Source: Enterovibrio sp045679545 (GTDB lineage: Bacteria > Pseudomonadota > Gammaproteobacteria > Enterobacterales > Vibrionaceae). Taken from it: a stretch of 64,000 nucleotides of DNA. The translations under genes were made by a program, and so were the position numbers. How positions within the stretch are numbered: position 1 is the stretch's first letter; every line of letters starts with the position of its first letter. Below are positions 1 to 8,714 of this stretch, one piece after another. Location of the stretch: positions 372,001-436,000 of the forward strand of contig NZ_CP166194.1 of NCBI RefSeq assembly GCF_045679545.1, read 5' to 3'. The notes beneath the pieces were generated by a model, which worked only from the letters and a program-made list of their open reading frames with translations, was not told the origin of the DNA and did no database searches.

Positions 1-138
1 ACGCAAACCATCAAACGCTTGCGGCGAGGTGACTTCATGCACCAAGTGACGGTCAATGTACAGCAAAGGGGTTTCACCTTCGGCTGCAACCACCACATGG
101 GCGTCGTAGACTTTTTCGTAGAGTGTTTTTGCAGACAT
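1..138 (-). CDS. leuC: 3-isopropylmalate dehydratase large subunit, N-terminal part
   Basis: Only the first 46 codons lie in the window; the gene runs off the left edge. The translation begins MSAKTLYEKVYDAHVV and continues with the LLYIDRHLVHEVTSPQAF block that is typical of the LeuC N-terminus. With LeuD, LeuC isomerises 2-isopropylmalate to 3-isopropylmalate in cytosolic leucine synthesis and carries a 4Fe-4S cluster, whose ligands are outside this fragment. It is the third gene of the leuABC(D) operon on the minus strand, 89 nt downstream of leuB. An SD-like GGAAG lies just before the ATG. Identification rests on sequence and on operon position. Confidence 0.93.
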   Translation of the reverse strand, partial: MSAKTLYEKVYDAHVVVAAEGETPLLYIDRHLVHEVTSPQAFDGLR

Positions 139-162
139 TGCTTCTTCCTTATTTTCCCTGTT

Positions 163-203
163 GTCTTGAGACTCGCAGCGGCGTTGGCGACGAGATCTAA
201 GAC
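163..203 (-). other. Intergenic stem-loop between leuB and leuC
   Basis: Imperfect arms GTCTTGAGACTCG (163-175) and CGAGATCTAAGAC (191-203) can pair around a 15-nt loop inside the 89-nt leuB-leuC gap. There is no following T run, so it is not a normal terminator. It may be an mRNA processing or stability element that sets leuC expression relative to leuB. The role is inference. Confidence 0.4.
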
Positions 204-227
204 TAACGGGAAGAATCCTTTCTTATT

Positions 228-1316
228 TTATGCTTCGCGAACATACGCGGCGATTTTATCACCCATTTCCGATGTCGTCAGCGGGGTGGTGTTGCCAGCC
301 AGATCAGCAGTCAGTTCGCCAGCTTCTAATGCCTTGCTTACCGCATTTTCGATAGCGAGCGCTGCATCTTCTTCGCCCAAGCTATAACGTAGCATCAATG
401 CCGCAGACAGGATTTGTGCCACAGGGTTAGCGATGTTTTTACCTGCGATATCCGGTGCACTGCCGCCTGCTGGTTCGTATAAACCAAACTTACTGTCATT
501 GAGGCTGGCTGATGGCAGCATGCCCATTGAGCCTGTGATCATCGCGCACTCATCAGAGATGATGTCACCAAAGATGTTCGAGCACAGCATCACATCAAAC
601 TGCGACGGGTCTTTGATCAGCTGCATGGTCGCGTTGTCGATGTAGATGTGTGAAAGCTCTACATCTGGGTAGTCTTTGGCGATTTCTTCCACCACTTCGC
701 GCCATAAAATCGAGCTTTGCAGCACGTTAGCTTTGTCGACAGACATGACTTTTTTGCGGCGAAGACGTGCCGATTCAAACGCGATGCGGGCAATGCGTTC
801 GATTTCGTAGCGATAGTAAACTTCAGTATCAAATGCACGTTCTTCAGCGCCAGAGCCTTCGCGGCCCTTTGGTTGACCAAAGTAAATGCCGCCCGTCAGT
901 TCACGGACAACCACGATATCGAAACCGCGCTCAGAGATGTCAGCACGCAGTGGCGAAAATGCTTCAAGACCTGCATGAATTTGCGCAGGGCGAAGATTAC
1001 AAAACAGTTGGAAGTGCTTACGCAGTGGCAGCAGTGCGCCACGCTCTGGTTGCTCGTTTGGTGGCAGATTTTCCCATTTTGGGCCGCCGACCGAACCGAA
1101 CAGCACGGCATCGGCAGCTTCACAACCTTTTAAGGTCGCGTCAGGCAGTGGCGAACCATGGTTGTCGATGGCAATACCACCGACGTCATATTCATTTTTT
1201 TCAAAGGTGATATCGAACTTTTCACTGATTGCATCCAGCACTTTATGGGCTTGTTGCATCACTTCTGGGCCAATACCGTCTCCCGGTAGAACGGCAATCT
1301 TATACGTACCTGCCAT
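228..1316 (-). CDS. leuB: 3-isopropylmalate dehydrogenase
   Basis: 362 residues, the usual LeuB length. It oxidises and decarboxylates 3-isopropylmalate to 2-ketoisocaproate with NAD+, the third step of leucine synthesis in the cytosol. Visible features: an N-terminal PGDGIGPEV strand-loop (11-19), the substrate loop R138-ELTGGIY145, K195 in MSVDKANVL, the metal aspartates D227, D251 and D255, and the NAD loop GGSAPDIAGKNIANP. Tyr145 and Lys195 fall at the positions known for the catalytic pair in this family. The ATG lies 2 nt after the leuA stop, so translation is probably coupled to leuA. All key residues are present and it should be active. Confidence 0.98.
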   Translation of the reverse strand: MAGTYKIAVLPGDGIGPEVMQQAHKVLDAISEKFDITFEKNEYDVGGIAIDNHGSPLPDATLKGCEAADAVLFGSVGGPKWENLPPNEQPERGALLPLRKHFQLFCNLRPAQIHAGLEAFSPLRADISERGFDIVVVRELTGGIYFGQPKGREGSGAEERAFDTEVYYRYEIERIARIAFESARLRRKKVMSVDKANVLQSSILWREVVEEIAKDYPDVELSHIYIDNATMQLIKDPSQFDVMLCSNIFGDIISDECAMITGSMGMLPSASLNDSKFGLYEPAGGSAPDIAGKNIANPVAQILSAALMLRYSLGEEDAALAIENAVSKALEAGELTADLAGNTTPLTTSEMGDKIAAYVREA

Positions 1317-1318
1317 GG

Positions 1319-2875
1319 TTACACTGTCTCCGTTTTAAATGTTGCTTGTTCTTTGATTTGAGCGATGCGGTCAGCACGATAAATGCTGTTGATGACGTGC
1401 AGTAGCGCCTGTCCCGATGCTTCAATAATGTCGGTTGAAACGCCCGTACCGTGGTACTTACGCCCTTTATAATTCGCGATAATGTCAGCTTGTCCTAGAC
1501 CGTCTTCCCCTTCGCCTTTGGCGGTTAGGTCAAACTTGTCCAGCACGATTTCGTAACCCGTAATACGGTAGATAACTTGGTACAAGGAATCTACTGGGCC
1601 GTTACCGATGGCGGCGTCACTGACTTCTTCGTCGCCACACTGCAAGCTGATGGTGGCGGTGGCTTTCACGCTACCACTTTGCACGCTCAGGTACTTCAAC
1701 TTATAGAAGTCGTCTTCTTCTTGTAGGTTATTGAAGAACATCAGTGCTTCCAAGTCATAATCGAAAACCTGTCCTTTTCGGTCGGCCAGCTTCAAAAATG
1801 CTTGATACAGATTATCCAAGTCGTATTCAGTATCGCTGTAGCCCATGGTGTCCATGTGGTTCTTCACCGCAGCGCGACCCGAACGGCTGGTCAGGTTCAG
1901 GGCTTTTTGACCCAAACCGATTGACTGAGGGGTCATGATTTCATAAGTGTTCTTGTTCTTAATCATGCCGTCTTGGTGAATACCTGAGCTGTGGCTAAAG
2001 GCATTGGTACCGACAATCGCTTTGTTGGATTGAATCGGCATGTTGCAAAGTTGGCTGACCATCTTACTGGTACGACTGATTTCGCTATGGTTGATGCCTG
2101 TATCCACGCCCAGCAATTCACTGCGGGTTTTGATGATCATGGCTATTTCTTCCAGTGCGCAGTTACCTGCACGCTCACCAATACCGTTAATTGTGCCTTC
2201 GATTTGACGCGCACCAGCTTGCACTGCGGCAATCGAGTTCGCGACCGACATGCCCAAGTCGTCATGGCAGTGAACTGAAATCACGGCTTTGTCGATGTTT
2301 GGTACACGGTTAAACAAGGTTTCGATAATGCCACCAAATTCACCCGGTACGGTGTAGCCAACGGTATCAGGAATATTCACCGTGGTTGCGCCTGCTTTGA
2401 TAGCTTCTTCTACCATGCGGCACAAGTTGTCAATTGGGGTGCGACCTGCATCTTCACACGAGAACTCGACATCGTCGGTATAGCGACGCGCACGTTTAAC
2501 GGCGTTGACACCCATCTCGACCACTTGGTCATAGCTGCGACGCAATTTGTCTTGTACGTGAATGGTAGAGGTAGAGAGAAACGTATGGATGCGGAACGCT
2601 TCGGCGGCTTTTAACGACTCAGCTGCGACATCAATGTCTTTATTAACTGCGCGGGACAAGCCACAAATACGGCTGTTTTTGATCGTTCTGGCAATGGTCT
2701 GCACCGATTCAAAATCGCCTGGGCTTGAAACTGGAAAACCCGCTTCAATCACATCAACACCGAGACGTTCGAGCGCCAGTGCGATCTGCAACTTCTCTTT
2801 CACAGTCAGGCTGGCTGACAGCGCTTGTTCGCCGTCACGTAAGGTGGTGTCAAATATGATGACTCGGTCTTTCAT
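1319..2875 (-). CDS. leuA: 2-isopropylmalate synthase
   Basis: 518 residues. It condenses 2-ketoisovalerate with acetyl-CoA, the committed and leucine-inhibited step of leucine synthesis. The TIM-barrel starts with IFDTTLRDGEQ (8-18), includes the metal-site HCHDD motif near residue 200, and passes into the linker and the C-terminal LeuA regulatory domain from about residue 390, which binds leucine for feedback control. It is the first structural gene of the operon, behind leader peptide leuL and an attenuator, so it should be controlled by leucyl-tRNA supply as well as by the product. LeuO, encoded 7 kb away, is a plausible extra regulator. Confidence 0.98.
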   Translation of the reverse strand: MKDRVIIFDTTLRDGEQALSASLTVKEKLQIALALERLGVDVIEAGFPVSSPGDFESVQTIARTIKNSRICGLSRAVNKDIDVAAESLKAAEAFRIHTFLSTSTIHVQDKLRRSYDQVVEMGVNAVKRARRYTDDVEFSCEDAGRTPIDNLCRMVEEAIKAGATTVNIPDTVGYTVPGEFGGIIETLFNRVPNIDKAVISVHCHDDLGMSVANSIAAVQAGARQIEGTINGIGERAGNCALEEIAMIIKTRSELLGVDTGINHSEISRTSKMVSQLCNMPIQSNKAIVGTNAFSHSSGIHQDGMIKNKNTYEIMTPQSIGLGQKALNLTSRSGRAAVKNHMDTMGYSDTEYDLDNLYQAFLKLADRKGQVFDYDLEALMFFNNLQEEDDFYKLKYLSVQSGSVKATATISLQCGDEEVSDAAIGNGPVDSLYQVIYRITGYEIVLDKFDLTAKGEGEDGLGQADIIANYKGRKYHGTGVSTDIIEASGQALLHVINSIYRADRIAQIKEQATFKTETV

Positions 2876-2975
2876 GGTCGTTCCCTCTCTTGCCGTTGAA
2901 TACCCATATCGTGAACAGTTTTTTAGCTACTGACTGATAGTGATAATAGTGATCCGCACCGCTGGCAGGTAATAC

Positions 2976-3005
2976 AAAAAAACCCGCGCACTTGGCGCGG
3001 GTTTC
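2976..3005 (-). terminator. leu operon attenuator terminator
   Basis: Perfect 9-bp stem AACCCGCGC (2981-2989) / GCGCGGGTT (2995-3003) with a short loop, followed on the minus strand by a run of seven T (2976-2982). It lies between leader peptide leuL and leuA, the standard place for a leucine attenuator. When ribosomes stall at the Leu codons of leuL, an alternative pairing should prevent this hairpin. Confidence 0.85.
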
Positions 3006-3040
3006 GTAAGTCTTGGTGGATGTTATCTTCAGTCCATGAC

Positions 3041-3100
3041 CTACCCGCGCGAGAAATTCACGAGGAGTAGAAGGTCTAGGAGGAAAATACGCATCATCAT
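3041..3100 (-). CDS. leuL: leu operon leader peptide
   Basis: A 19-residue peptide, MMMRIFLLDLLLLVNFSRG, with six Leu codons in an eight-residue stretch (LLDLLLL). An SD-like AGGA lies about 12 nt before the first ATG and is better spaced for one of the next two in-frame ATGs. Such a peptide senses charged leucyl-tRNA: slow translation through the Leu block disrupts the downstream terminator at 2976-3005 and lets transcription enter leuA. The leucine run, the position just upstream of leuA and the following hairpin together make the call strong, although the peptide is too short for homology alone. Confidence 0.88.
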   Translation of the reverse strand: MMMRIFLLDLLLLVNFSRG

Positions 3101-3131
3101 TTTTACAGTTTCCTAATAAGGTCTGTACAAA

Positions 3132-3161
3132 GGAATACCAAACCGTTCACTAAAACGTCAA
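3132..3161 (-). promoter_or_regulatory. Candidate sigma-70 promoter of the leu operon
   Basis: On the minus strand TTGACG (3156-3161) and TATTCC (3132-3137) are spaced by 18 nt, placing transcription start near 3125, about 25 nt before leuL. The -35 is close to consensus and the -10 is moderate. The call is by eye only. The rest of the gap, 3162-3525, shows no gene; the efflux operon promoter must be in it but no site is clear. Confidence 0.5.
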
Positions 3162-3525
3162 TATCAAAATACAAAATAACAAGAATGCGTTACTCATACT
3201 GTTAACTGTGGTGTAAAACACTGCTTTTAGTGTTGTTAATTGGTTTTTTTCACTAACTAGAATTTAAGGCGACATGGTGACTTAATCAGCAACTGGGTTT
3301 TGAGGCTTTAAATCCTGCATTTTGAGCTTGCTTGGGTATATCTGTATTGACGTAGGACACACGCGCCAACAAGGGGGCGCGCTTGCCTTGTTAGCATCAG
3401 TCCGGTTTGTCACAAATTGATACTTTAGCAATGCAATGTTTTGTAAATTGAGAGAAAAGCTCTATGTTCCAACGTAGTATTGATCCTTGTATAAATCGTG
3501 TTGTTGGAAATGGAGGTCAAACTTG

Positions 3526-4899
3526 ATGTCACTGCGCCGAAAACTGCTTTTCTTCCCAGCCTTGGCGATCGGTGTTTTGGTGCTCTTTATTGCCATTACA
3601 TCACGACCGGATATTCCCGTTAAACCCGCACAATCAAAAGCGCGCGCAGTGGATGTGATGACGCTAGCCCAGATAGACATCGCCCCTGAAGTGACGGGGT
3701 TTGGGCGCGTTACCCCGAAACTAACATGGCAAGCCATCGCGGAAGTGAATGGTAAAGTGACGTATCGAAATCCAGCGTTGGAGAAAGGGCGCGTGTTGCC
3801 CGCTGGCACCGAATTGCTGCGTATTGACCCAACGGACTATCAACTTGCCGTTGCGCAGGCGCAAGCGGATGTCAGTGCTAAAGAGGCGCGTCTCGCAAAG
3901 CTAGATTTAGACAGCGTTAATGTGCAAGCCACGTTGGACATTGAAGTGCGCCGTCTCACCTTGAGTAAAGATGAGCTGACACGCCAAAAGAATCTGCGCC
4001 AAAAAGGGCTCACATCCCAATCCGATCTGGATGCCGAGCAGCAAGCCTTCTTATCTCAACAATCACGCGTGCAAGATTTACGGAGCCAGTTAAAAGTCTT
4101 GCCGGACGAAAAGCGCATTACACAGGCGGAATTGGACGCAAGTCGCCTTGCTCTCGAGCAAGCTGAGCGCAATTTGGCGAAAACCCAAATTGTTCTTCCG
4201 GTGGATAGCCGCATAGCGGAAGTGAATATCGAGCAAGATCAAGTCGTCACGCCTCAACAAATCATGGTGGTGGCGCATGGCCTTGAAGCAGTAGAAGTGG
4301 ACGCGCAGGTGTCTATTCACGACATGCAAACGGTGTTTGATACGCTGGTGGACGCGAGTGGCAGTGGCTTTGAAAATAAAATCCATCAGCTTGGCGCTAG
4401 TGTTGCGTTGTCGAGCGGCTCGTTTACCCGAGAGTGGGATGCCAATGTGGCGCGCATTAGCGATACCGTGAACCTCAATCAGGCCACGGTGGGCGTGATT
4501 TTGGAAATTGCGTTGAGCGAGGAAAAGCAAACAGGCATTGCGGCCATGCCGACCCTGGTGAATGGCATGTTCGTGAAAGCCGTGATTGATGGACAGCCCA
4601 TTGCTCATTGGGTGATCCCTGAGCAAGCGCTGCGAGGCGATAAAATCTACGTGCTCGAAGAGGGAGTGCTTGCCATTGTGCCGGTCAATGTGGTGTTTCG
4701 TCGTGGAGAGCAAGTGGCAATTGAGGGTGATCTGAAACAAGGCCTGCAAATTATTATCAACGATCTCTTACCTGCCGTGCCGGGCATGGCGTTAGAGGCG
4801 GTCACGGTAGACGGACGAAAACGTGATGAAACGGGGAATAACGAAAACCGTATCGATGAGCGGCAAGCGAGCGAGGAAGCAGGAGAGATCGCATCATGA
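3526..4899 (+). CDS. RND efflux periplasmic adaptor (membrane fusion protein)
   Basis: 457 residues from the ATG at 3526, chosen because GGAGG lies 8 nt upstream; an in-frame ATG at 3487 has no such site. It begins with a positively charged stretch and one hydrophobic segment (about 7-25), a signal or inner-membrane anchor. Then come a barrel-sandwich/lipoyl half (about 75-110), a coiled-coil hairpin rich in Lys, Gln and Leu (about 110-210), the second lipoyl half and a beta-barrel domain. Such adaptors link an RND pump to an outer-membrane channel, here most likely TolC (encoded at 61630-62952). The stop overlaps the start of the pump gene (ATGA), so the two form an operon. The substrate cannot be read from sequence. 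Confidence 0.9.
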   Translation: MSLRRKLLFFPALAIGVLVLFIAITSRPDIPVKPAQSKARAVDVMTLAQIDIAPEVTGFGRVTPKLTWQAIAEVNGKVTYRNPALEKGRVLPAGTELLRIDPTDYQLAVAQAQADVSAKEARLAKLDLDSVNVQATLDIEVRRLTLSKDELTRQKNLRQKGLTSQSDLDAEQQAFLSQQSRVQDLRSQLKVLPDEKRITQAELDASRLALEQAERNLAKTQIVLPVDSRIAEVNIEQDQVVTPQQIMVVAHGLEAVEVDAQVSIHDMQTVFDTLVDASGSGFENKIHQLGASVALSSGSFTREWDANVARISDTVNLNQATVGVILEIALSEEKQTGIAAMPTLVNGMFVKAVIDGQPIAHWVIPEQALRGDKIYVLEEGVLAIVPVNVVFRRGEQVAIEGDLKQGLQIIINDLLPAVPGMALEAVTVDGRKRDETGNNENRIDERQASEEAGEIAS

Positions 4900-7800
4900 T
4901 CCGTTTCTTTGCGCGACATCCTACCGCCGCCAATTTGTTGATGCTGACGCTGATCTTGCTGGGCCTTACGTCATTATCCAAGCTTAAACGCGAAACCTTT
5001 CCCGAATTTGCGCCACCTTACATCCTTGCCAATGTGGTCTATCCCGGCGCGAGCCCAGAGCAGGTAGAGCAAAACATCTGTCTGTTGATGGAAGAGGCGG
5101 TAGATGGGCTTTCCAATATTGAAGAAACCCGCTGCGAAGCGGTGGAAGGCGCTGCGAGTTTGGTGGTCAAGCTCAACGCCGAAGCCGATATTTCACGCAT
5201 GCTGGTGGATATTCAAACCCAAATCAACGCTGTCAATAATTTCCCCAGTGACATCGAACCGCCCGTGGTGCGCGAGCTGGATTGGAATGAACCCGTGGTT
5301 GATGTTGCGATTGCCGCAGAAACTGATTGGGTTGGCTTAAAAGCCTACGCAGAAGATCTAAAGCAAAAGCTTAAGCATCAATATGATGTACAGCTCGTGA
5401 ACGTGGCGGGATTTTCCGACAAGCAAATACGCATCGAAGTACGCGAAAGTGCCATGCGTCAACTGGGCTTGAGTGTGGAAGATATTGCTGCCCAAGTCAG
5501 CGCGCAAAACATCAACTTACCCAGTGGTAACCTCGAACTGACAGACAAAAGCCTGCTGATCCGTTTTGATCAGCGACGCATTGCGGCAGATACCTTGGGT
5601 TTGATTGTGGTCGCAGCGGACAGTGAAGGCGGCGTGATCCGCTTGCAGGATATCGCCACGCTAACAGAGCGTTTTGAGCTAGATGAACAGAAGGTTTGGT
5701 TTGATGGTAAGCCATCAGCACTGCTGAAAATCAGCAAAAACAAAGCCGATGATGCGCTGCGTATTAAAGAAAAAGTGGTGGAGTTTGTTGAGAACGAACA
5801 AGCCATTGCCCCGGCGGGTGTCACCTTAAACCTAACCAATGATTTCTCGTCACTGCTGTGGGATCGCCTCACCATGATGGCGCGAAACGCATGGCAAGGG
5901 GTGTTGCTTGTCTTTGGCGTTATGTGGCTGTTTTTCTCGTTTCGTTACTCGTTTTGGGTCGCCGCGGGTTTACCTGTTGCCTTCCTCGGCGGTTTCTTTC
6001 TCATGGCGCAGTTCGGGCTTTCCATTAACATCATGTCGTTGGTGGCGCTATTGATGGCAATCGGCATCATGATGGATGATGCTATCGTGATCTCTGAGTC
6101 CATTGCCTCTCATATTGATCGGGGACAAAAGCTGGAAGATGCCGTGGTCAACGGGGTGAAGAAAGTGATGCCGGGCGTGGTGTCTTCTTATCTCACCACT
6201 GTGTGTATTTTCGGTAGCTTGATCTTCTTACAAGGGGAAATGGGGGCGGTACTTCGAGTTGTCCCTATGGTACTGATCTTGATCCTCACCCTTAGCCTTG
6301 TTGAAGCCTTTCTCATTTTGCCGCATCACTTGCAGCAGTCCCTGTCAAAAGCGGGAGAATCTAAGCCCGATCTTGCCTTTAAACGAAAATTTCTCCAAAA
6401 ATTTGAGCATTTCCGTACCCACAGATTAGCGGCTTTAGTGACCAAAGCGGTCGAGTGGCGCTATGCCTTTGTGGGCGGTGTACTTGCTATGTTGCTGATC
6501 TCTTTTGCCTTGTTGGCATCGGGTTCATTGCGTTTTGTGGGCTTTCCAGAATTGGATGGCGACATTGCCGAAGCGCGAGTGATCCTACCGCCGGGCTCGT
6601 CACTCGCACAAACCGAGTCCGTGGTGGCAACGCTGATTGAATCTGCAAATCGTGTGAGTGAACGGTTAAGTGAAGATAATGAGCAAGGACAACCGCTGAT
6701 AGAGCACATCACTCAGCAATTTAATTTCAATGCAGACGCCGATGAAAGCGGGCAGCATATCGCGACGGTGCGCCTAGATTTGCTCAGTGCGGAAATCCGG
6801 GAGACTCTGATTGATGGTTTTGTCGCAGAGTGGGAGAAAGAAACGGGCGTGCTGACTGCACCGATCTCCTTAGTGTACAAACAGCCCGCCATGGGGCCGG
6901 GCGGGAGAGATTTTGATATTCGATTGCAGCACGACGACCTAGATGAACTAAAACAAGCATCGGTGCAAATTCAGCAATTCATCGGACAGTTTCAGGGTGT
7001 ATCGGGTGTGCTTGATGATATGCGCCCAGGCAAAGAAGAAGTGAAAGTAACGCTGCGTCCCGGCGCGGAAAGTTTTGGCATTAATGGCCAGATGATCGCT
7101 CGCCAGTTACGGGCGGCCTATTTCGGGCAAACCGCCGATGAAATTCAAGTGGGGCCAGAGTCGATCGAAGTGGATGTGCGGCTAGACAGTGCTGATGCTA
7201 GCAGTCTGCAAGGGTTGGCGAACTTTCCCATTGTCTTGCCAGATGGCAGCTTGATTCCACTCTCGACGGTGGCAGAGCTCAATTACCAGCGTAACTATGT
7301 GCGCATTCAACGCATTGATGGGCTTCGCACTCTGAGCGTTTTTGGTGACGTGGTGCAAAGCCAAGTCAGTATCGGTGATGTGTTAGCGCGGCTAAAAGAA
7401 GAAGTTGTGCCCGGCTTGGAAACGCAATATCCGGGGTTGCGCGTGTTGTTTGAAGGACAAAGTCAGGATTCGGCAGAAACAGGGCGTTCAATGGGCATTG
7501 GTTTTGCTCTTGGTCTGTTTGGCATTTTCGTCATCTTGAGTTTCCAGTTCCGTAGCTACCTTGAACCTTTTGTGGTGTTGATAGCGATCCCACTGGCGCT
7601 GATTGGCGTGCTTTGGGGGCATTGGCTGCTTGGTCATCCACTGAGTATGCCAAGTATGATGGGCTTTGTTTCTCTGGCTGGCGTAGTGGTGAATGATTCC
7701 ATTTTGCTGGTGCAATATATCCGCCATCATCTTGATGAAGGGGACGATGTTTACAGTGCCGTGGTGCGCGCCAGTCAGGCGCGTTTTCGTGCGGTGTTCT

Positions 7801-8000
7801 TAACCTCGTTAACGACTGCGGTTGGTCTTTTGCCCTTAATGCTGGAAACCAGTTTGCAAGCGCAAGTGGTGAAGCCATTGGTCATATCTATCGTGTTCGG
7901 CATCTTTACCTCAACCCTGCTAGTGTTGTTCATGATCCCCGCGGCCTATGCCATTTTGGCGGATTTTGGCAAAGTGAAACGCCATGAAGGTTTGAGCTAG
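4896..8000 (+). CDS. RND-family efflux transporter permease
   Basis: 1034 residues, standard for the AcrB/MexB/HAE and related RND pumps. TM1 is at about 12-30, followed by a large periplasmic porter domain, a TM2-6 block at about 330-470, a second porter domain and the TM7-12 block at about 860-1025. The TM4 motif GIMMDDAIVISE carries the paired Asp that relays protons. The start overlaps the adaptor stop by 4 nt. It drives proton-coupled export of unknown compounds (drugs, detergents, dyes or metabolites) with the adaptor and a TolC-type channel. It is more divergent than AcrB and resembles the Vex-type accessory RND pumps of vibrios. Confidence 0.93.
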   Translation: MIRFFARHPTAANLLMLTLILLGLTSLSKLKRETFPEFAPPYILANVVYPGASPEQVEQNICLLMEEAVDGLSNIEETRCEAVEGAASLVVKLNAEADISRMLVDIQTQINAVNNFPSDIEPPVVRELDWNEPVVDVAIAAETDWVGLKAYAEDLKQKLKHQYDVQLVNVAGFSDKQIRIEVRESAMRQLGLSVEDIAAQVSAQNINLPSGNLELTDKSLLIRFDQRRIAADTLGLIVVAADSEGGVIRLQDIATLTERFELDEQKVWFDGKPSALLKISKNKADDALRIKEKVVEFVENEQAIAPAGVTLNLTNDFSSLLWDRLTMMARNAWQGVLLVFGVMWLFFSFRYSFWVAAGLPVAFLGGFFLMAQFGLSINIMSLVALLMAIGIMMDDAIVISESIASHIDRGQKLEDAVVNGVKKVMPGVVSSYLTTVCIFGSLIFLQGEMGAVLRVVPMVLILILTLSLVEAFLILPHHLQQSLSKAGESKPDLAFKRKFLQKFEHFRTHRLAALVTKAVEWRYAFVGGVLAMLLISFALLASGSLRFVGFPELDGDIAEARVILPPGSSLAQTESVVATLIESANRVSERLSEDNEQGQPLIEHITQQFNFNADADESGQHIATVRLDLLSAEIRETLIDGFVAEWEKETGVLTAPISLVYKQPAMGPGGRDFDIRLQHDDLDELKQASVQIQQFIGQFQGVSGVLDDMRPGKEEVKVTLRPGAESFGINGQMIARQLRAAYFGQTADEIQVGPESIEVDVRLDSADASSLQGLANFPIVLPDGSLIPLSTVAELNYQRNYVRIQRIDGLRTLSVFGDVVQSQVSIGDVLARLKEEVVPGLETQYPGLRVLFEGQSQDSAETGRSMGIGFALGLFGIFVILSFQFRSYLEPFVVLIAIPLALIGVLWGHWLLGHPLSMPSMMGFVSLAGVVVNDSILLVQYIRHHLDEGDDVYSAVVRASQARFRAVFLTSLTTAVGLLPLMLETSLQAQVVKPLVISIVFGIFTSTLLVLFMIPAAYAILADFGKVKRHEGLS

Positions 8001-8033
8001 AAAACAGATACGAGCGTCGAGATAAAAGATGAG

Positions 8034-8057
8034 AGATAAGGGGTCTCGCGACCCTTT
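8034..8057 (+). terminator. Weak hairpin after the RND operon
   Basis: AAGGGGTC / GACCCTTT around a TCGC loop forms an 8-bp stem with one G-T pair, about 35 nt after the pump stop. Only a short T run follows, so termination is likely partial. Confidence 0.4.
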
Positions 8058-8158
8058 CTGCAATCCATAAGTTTCATCAACTCGTCTGCAAAACGTCACC
8101 GGATTGTCACTCCCCACTTCTACGCTGATTGTGTAACGTCAATAAATGGAGTTGATGA

Positions 8159-8698
8159 ATGCGCAGTCTCGTAACCATCCAACGGATGGATCTAGCCGTA
8201 TCCACCCTTTGTTTAAGCCACCGATTCAGTGCCGACATTGCACGTGTGTTTCGTTGGGTGTCCAAAAGCGGAGATGGACACCTTTATTTGGCTATCGGTG
8301 CTTTGCTTGCACTGACCGCCGGCGACAAAGGTGTTTCGTTTCTTGTTTGTGGTTTGCAAGCCTTTGCCATTGAGTTGCCCCTGTTTATGGTGCTCAAACG
8401 CGTGTTTCGCCGCGCAAGACCGCAGCATCTTCCTGCCTTTATTGTTCCTTCCGATCTTTACAGCATGCCATCTGGCCACACGTCAGCAGCTTTCTTGATG
8501 GCAGCGGTTCTTAGTCATTTCTATCCCGATTACAGCGTTGTCTATTGGGCATGGGCAGCCAGTATCGGAGCCTCACGCGTGTTGCTCGGCGTGCATTACG
8601 TTTCTGATGTATTGGTGGGCGCGCTATTGGGGCTAGGGTGTGCGTCACTGATTTTGCGCTTTTCCGAATATGCGAATTTCACAGGATCGGCTGTTTAA
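8159..8698 (+). CDS. PAP2-family membrane phosphatase
   Basis: 179 residues with several hydrophobic helices. The three PAP2 signature motifs are in order: KRVFRRARP (K-x6-RP, about 81-89), PSGHTSA (about 102-108) and SRVLLGVHYVSDVL (SR-x5-H-x3-D, about 142-155). These form the phosphatase site with catalytic His, facing the membrane exterior. Possible substrates are undecaprenyl diphosphate, phosphatidylglycerol phosphate or lipid A phosphates; the sequence does not decide. GGAG lies 8 nt before the ATG. The glycosyltransferase gene starts 16 nt downstream, so the pair is probably cotranscribed and may act on one lipid-linked substrate. Confidence 0.88.
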   Translation: MRSLVTIQRMDLAVSTLCLSHRFSADIARVFRWVSKSGDGHLYLAIGALLALTAGDKGVSFLVCGLQAFAIELPLFMVLKRVFRRARPQHLPAFIVPSDLYSMPSGHTSAAFLMAAVLSHFYPDYSVVYWAWAASIGASRVLLGVHYVSDVLVGALLGLGCASLILRFSEYANFTGSAV

Positions 8699-8714
8699 AA
8701 ATAAGAGAGCTGCG

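Noticed and set aside
3487..3525. Longer N-terminus for the RND adaptor from the ATG at 3487
   Set aside because: The GGAGG at 3512-3516 fits the ATG at 3526, and the added residues would spoil the N-terminal signal/anchor.
8034..8057. Strong terminator after the RND pump
   Set aside because: The stem has a G-T pair and only a short T run, so it is listed only as weak.
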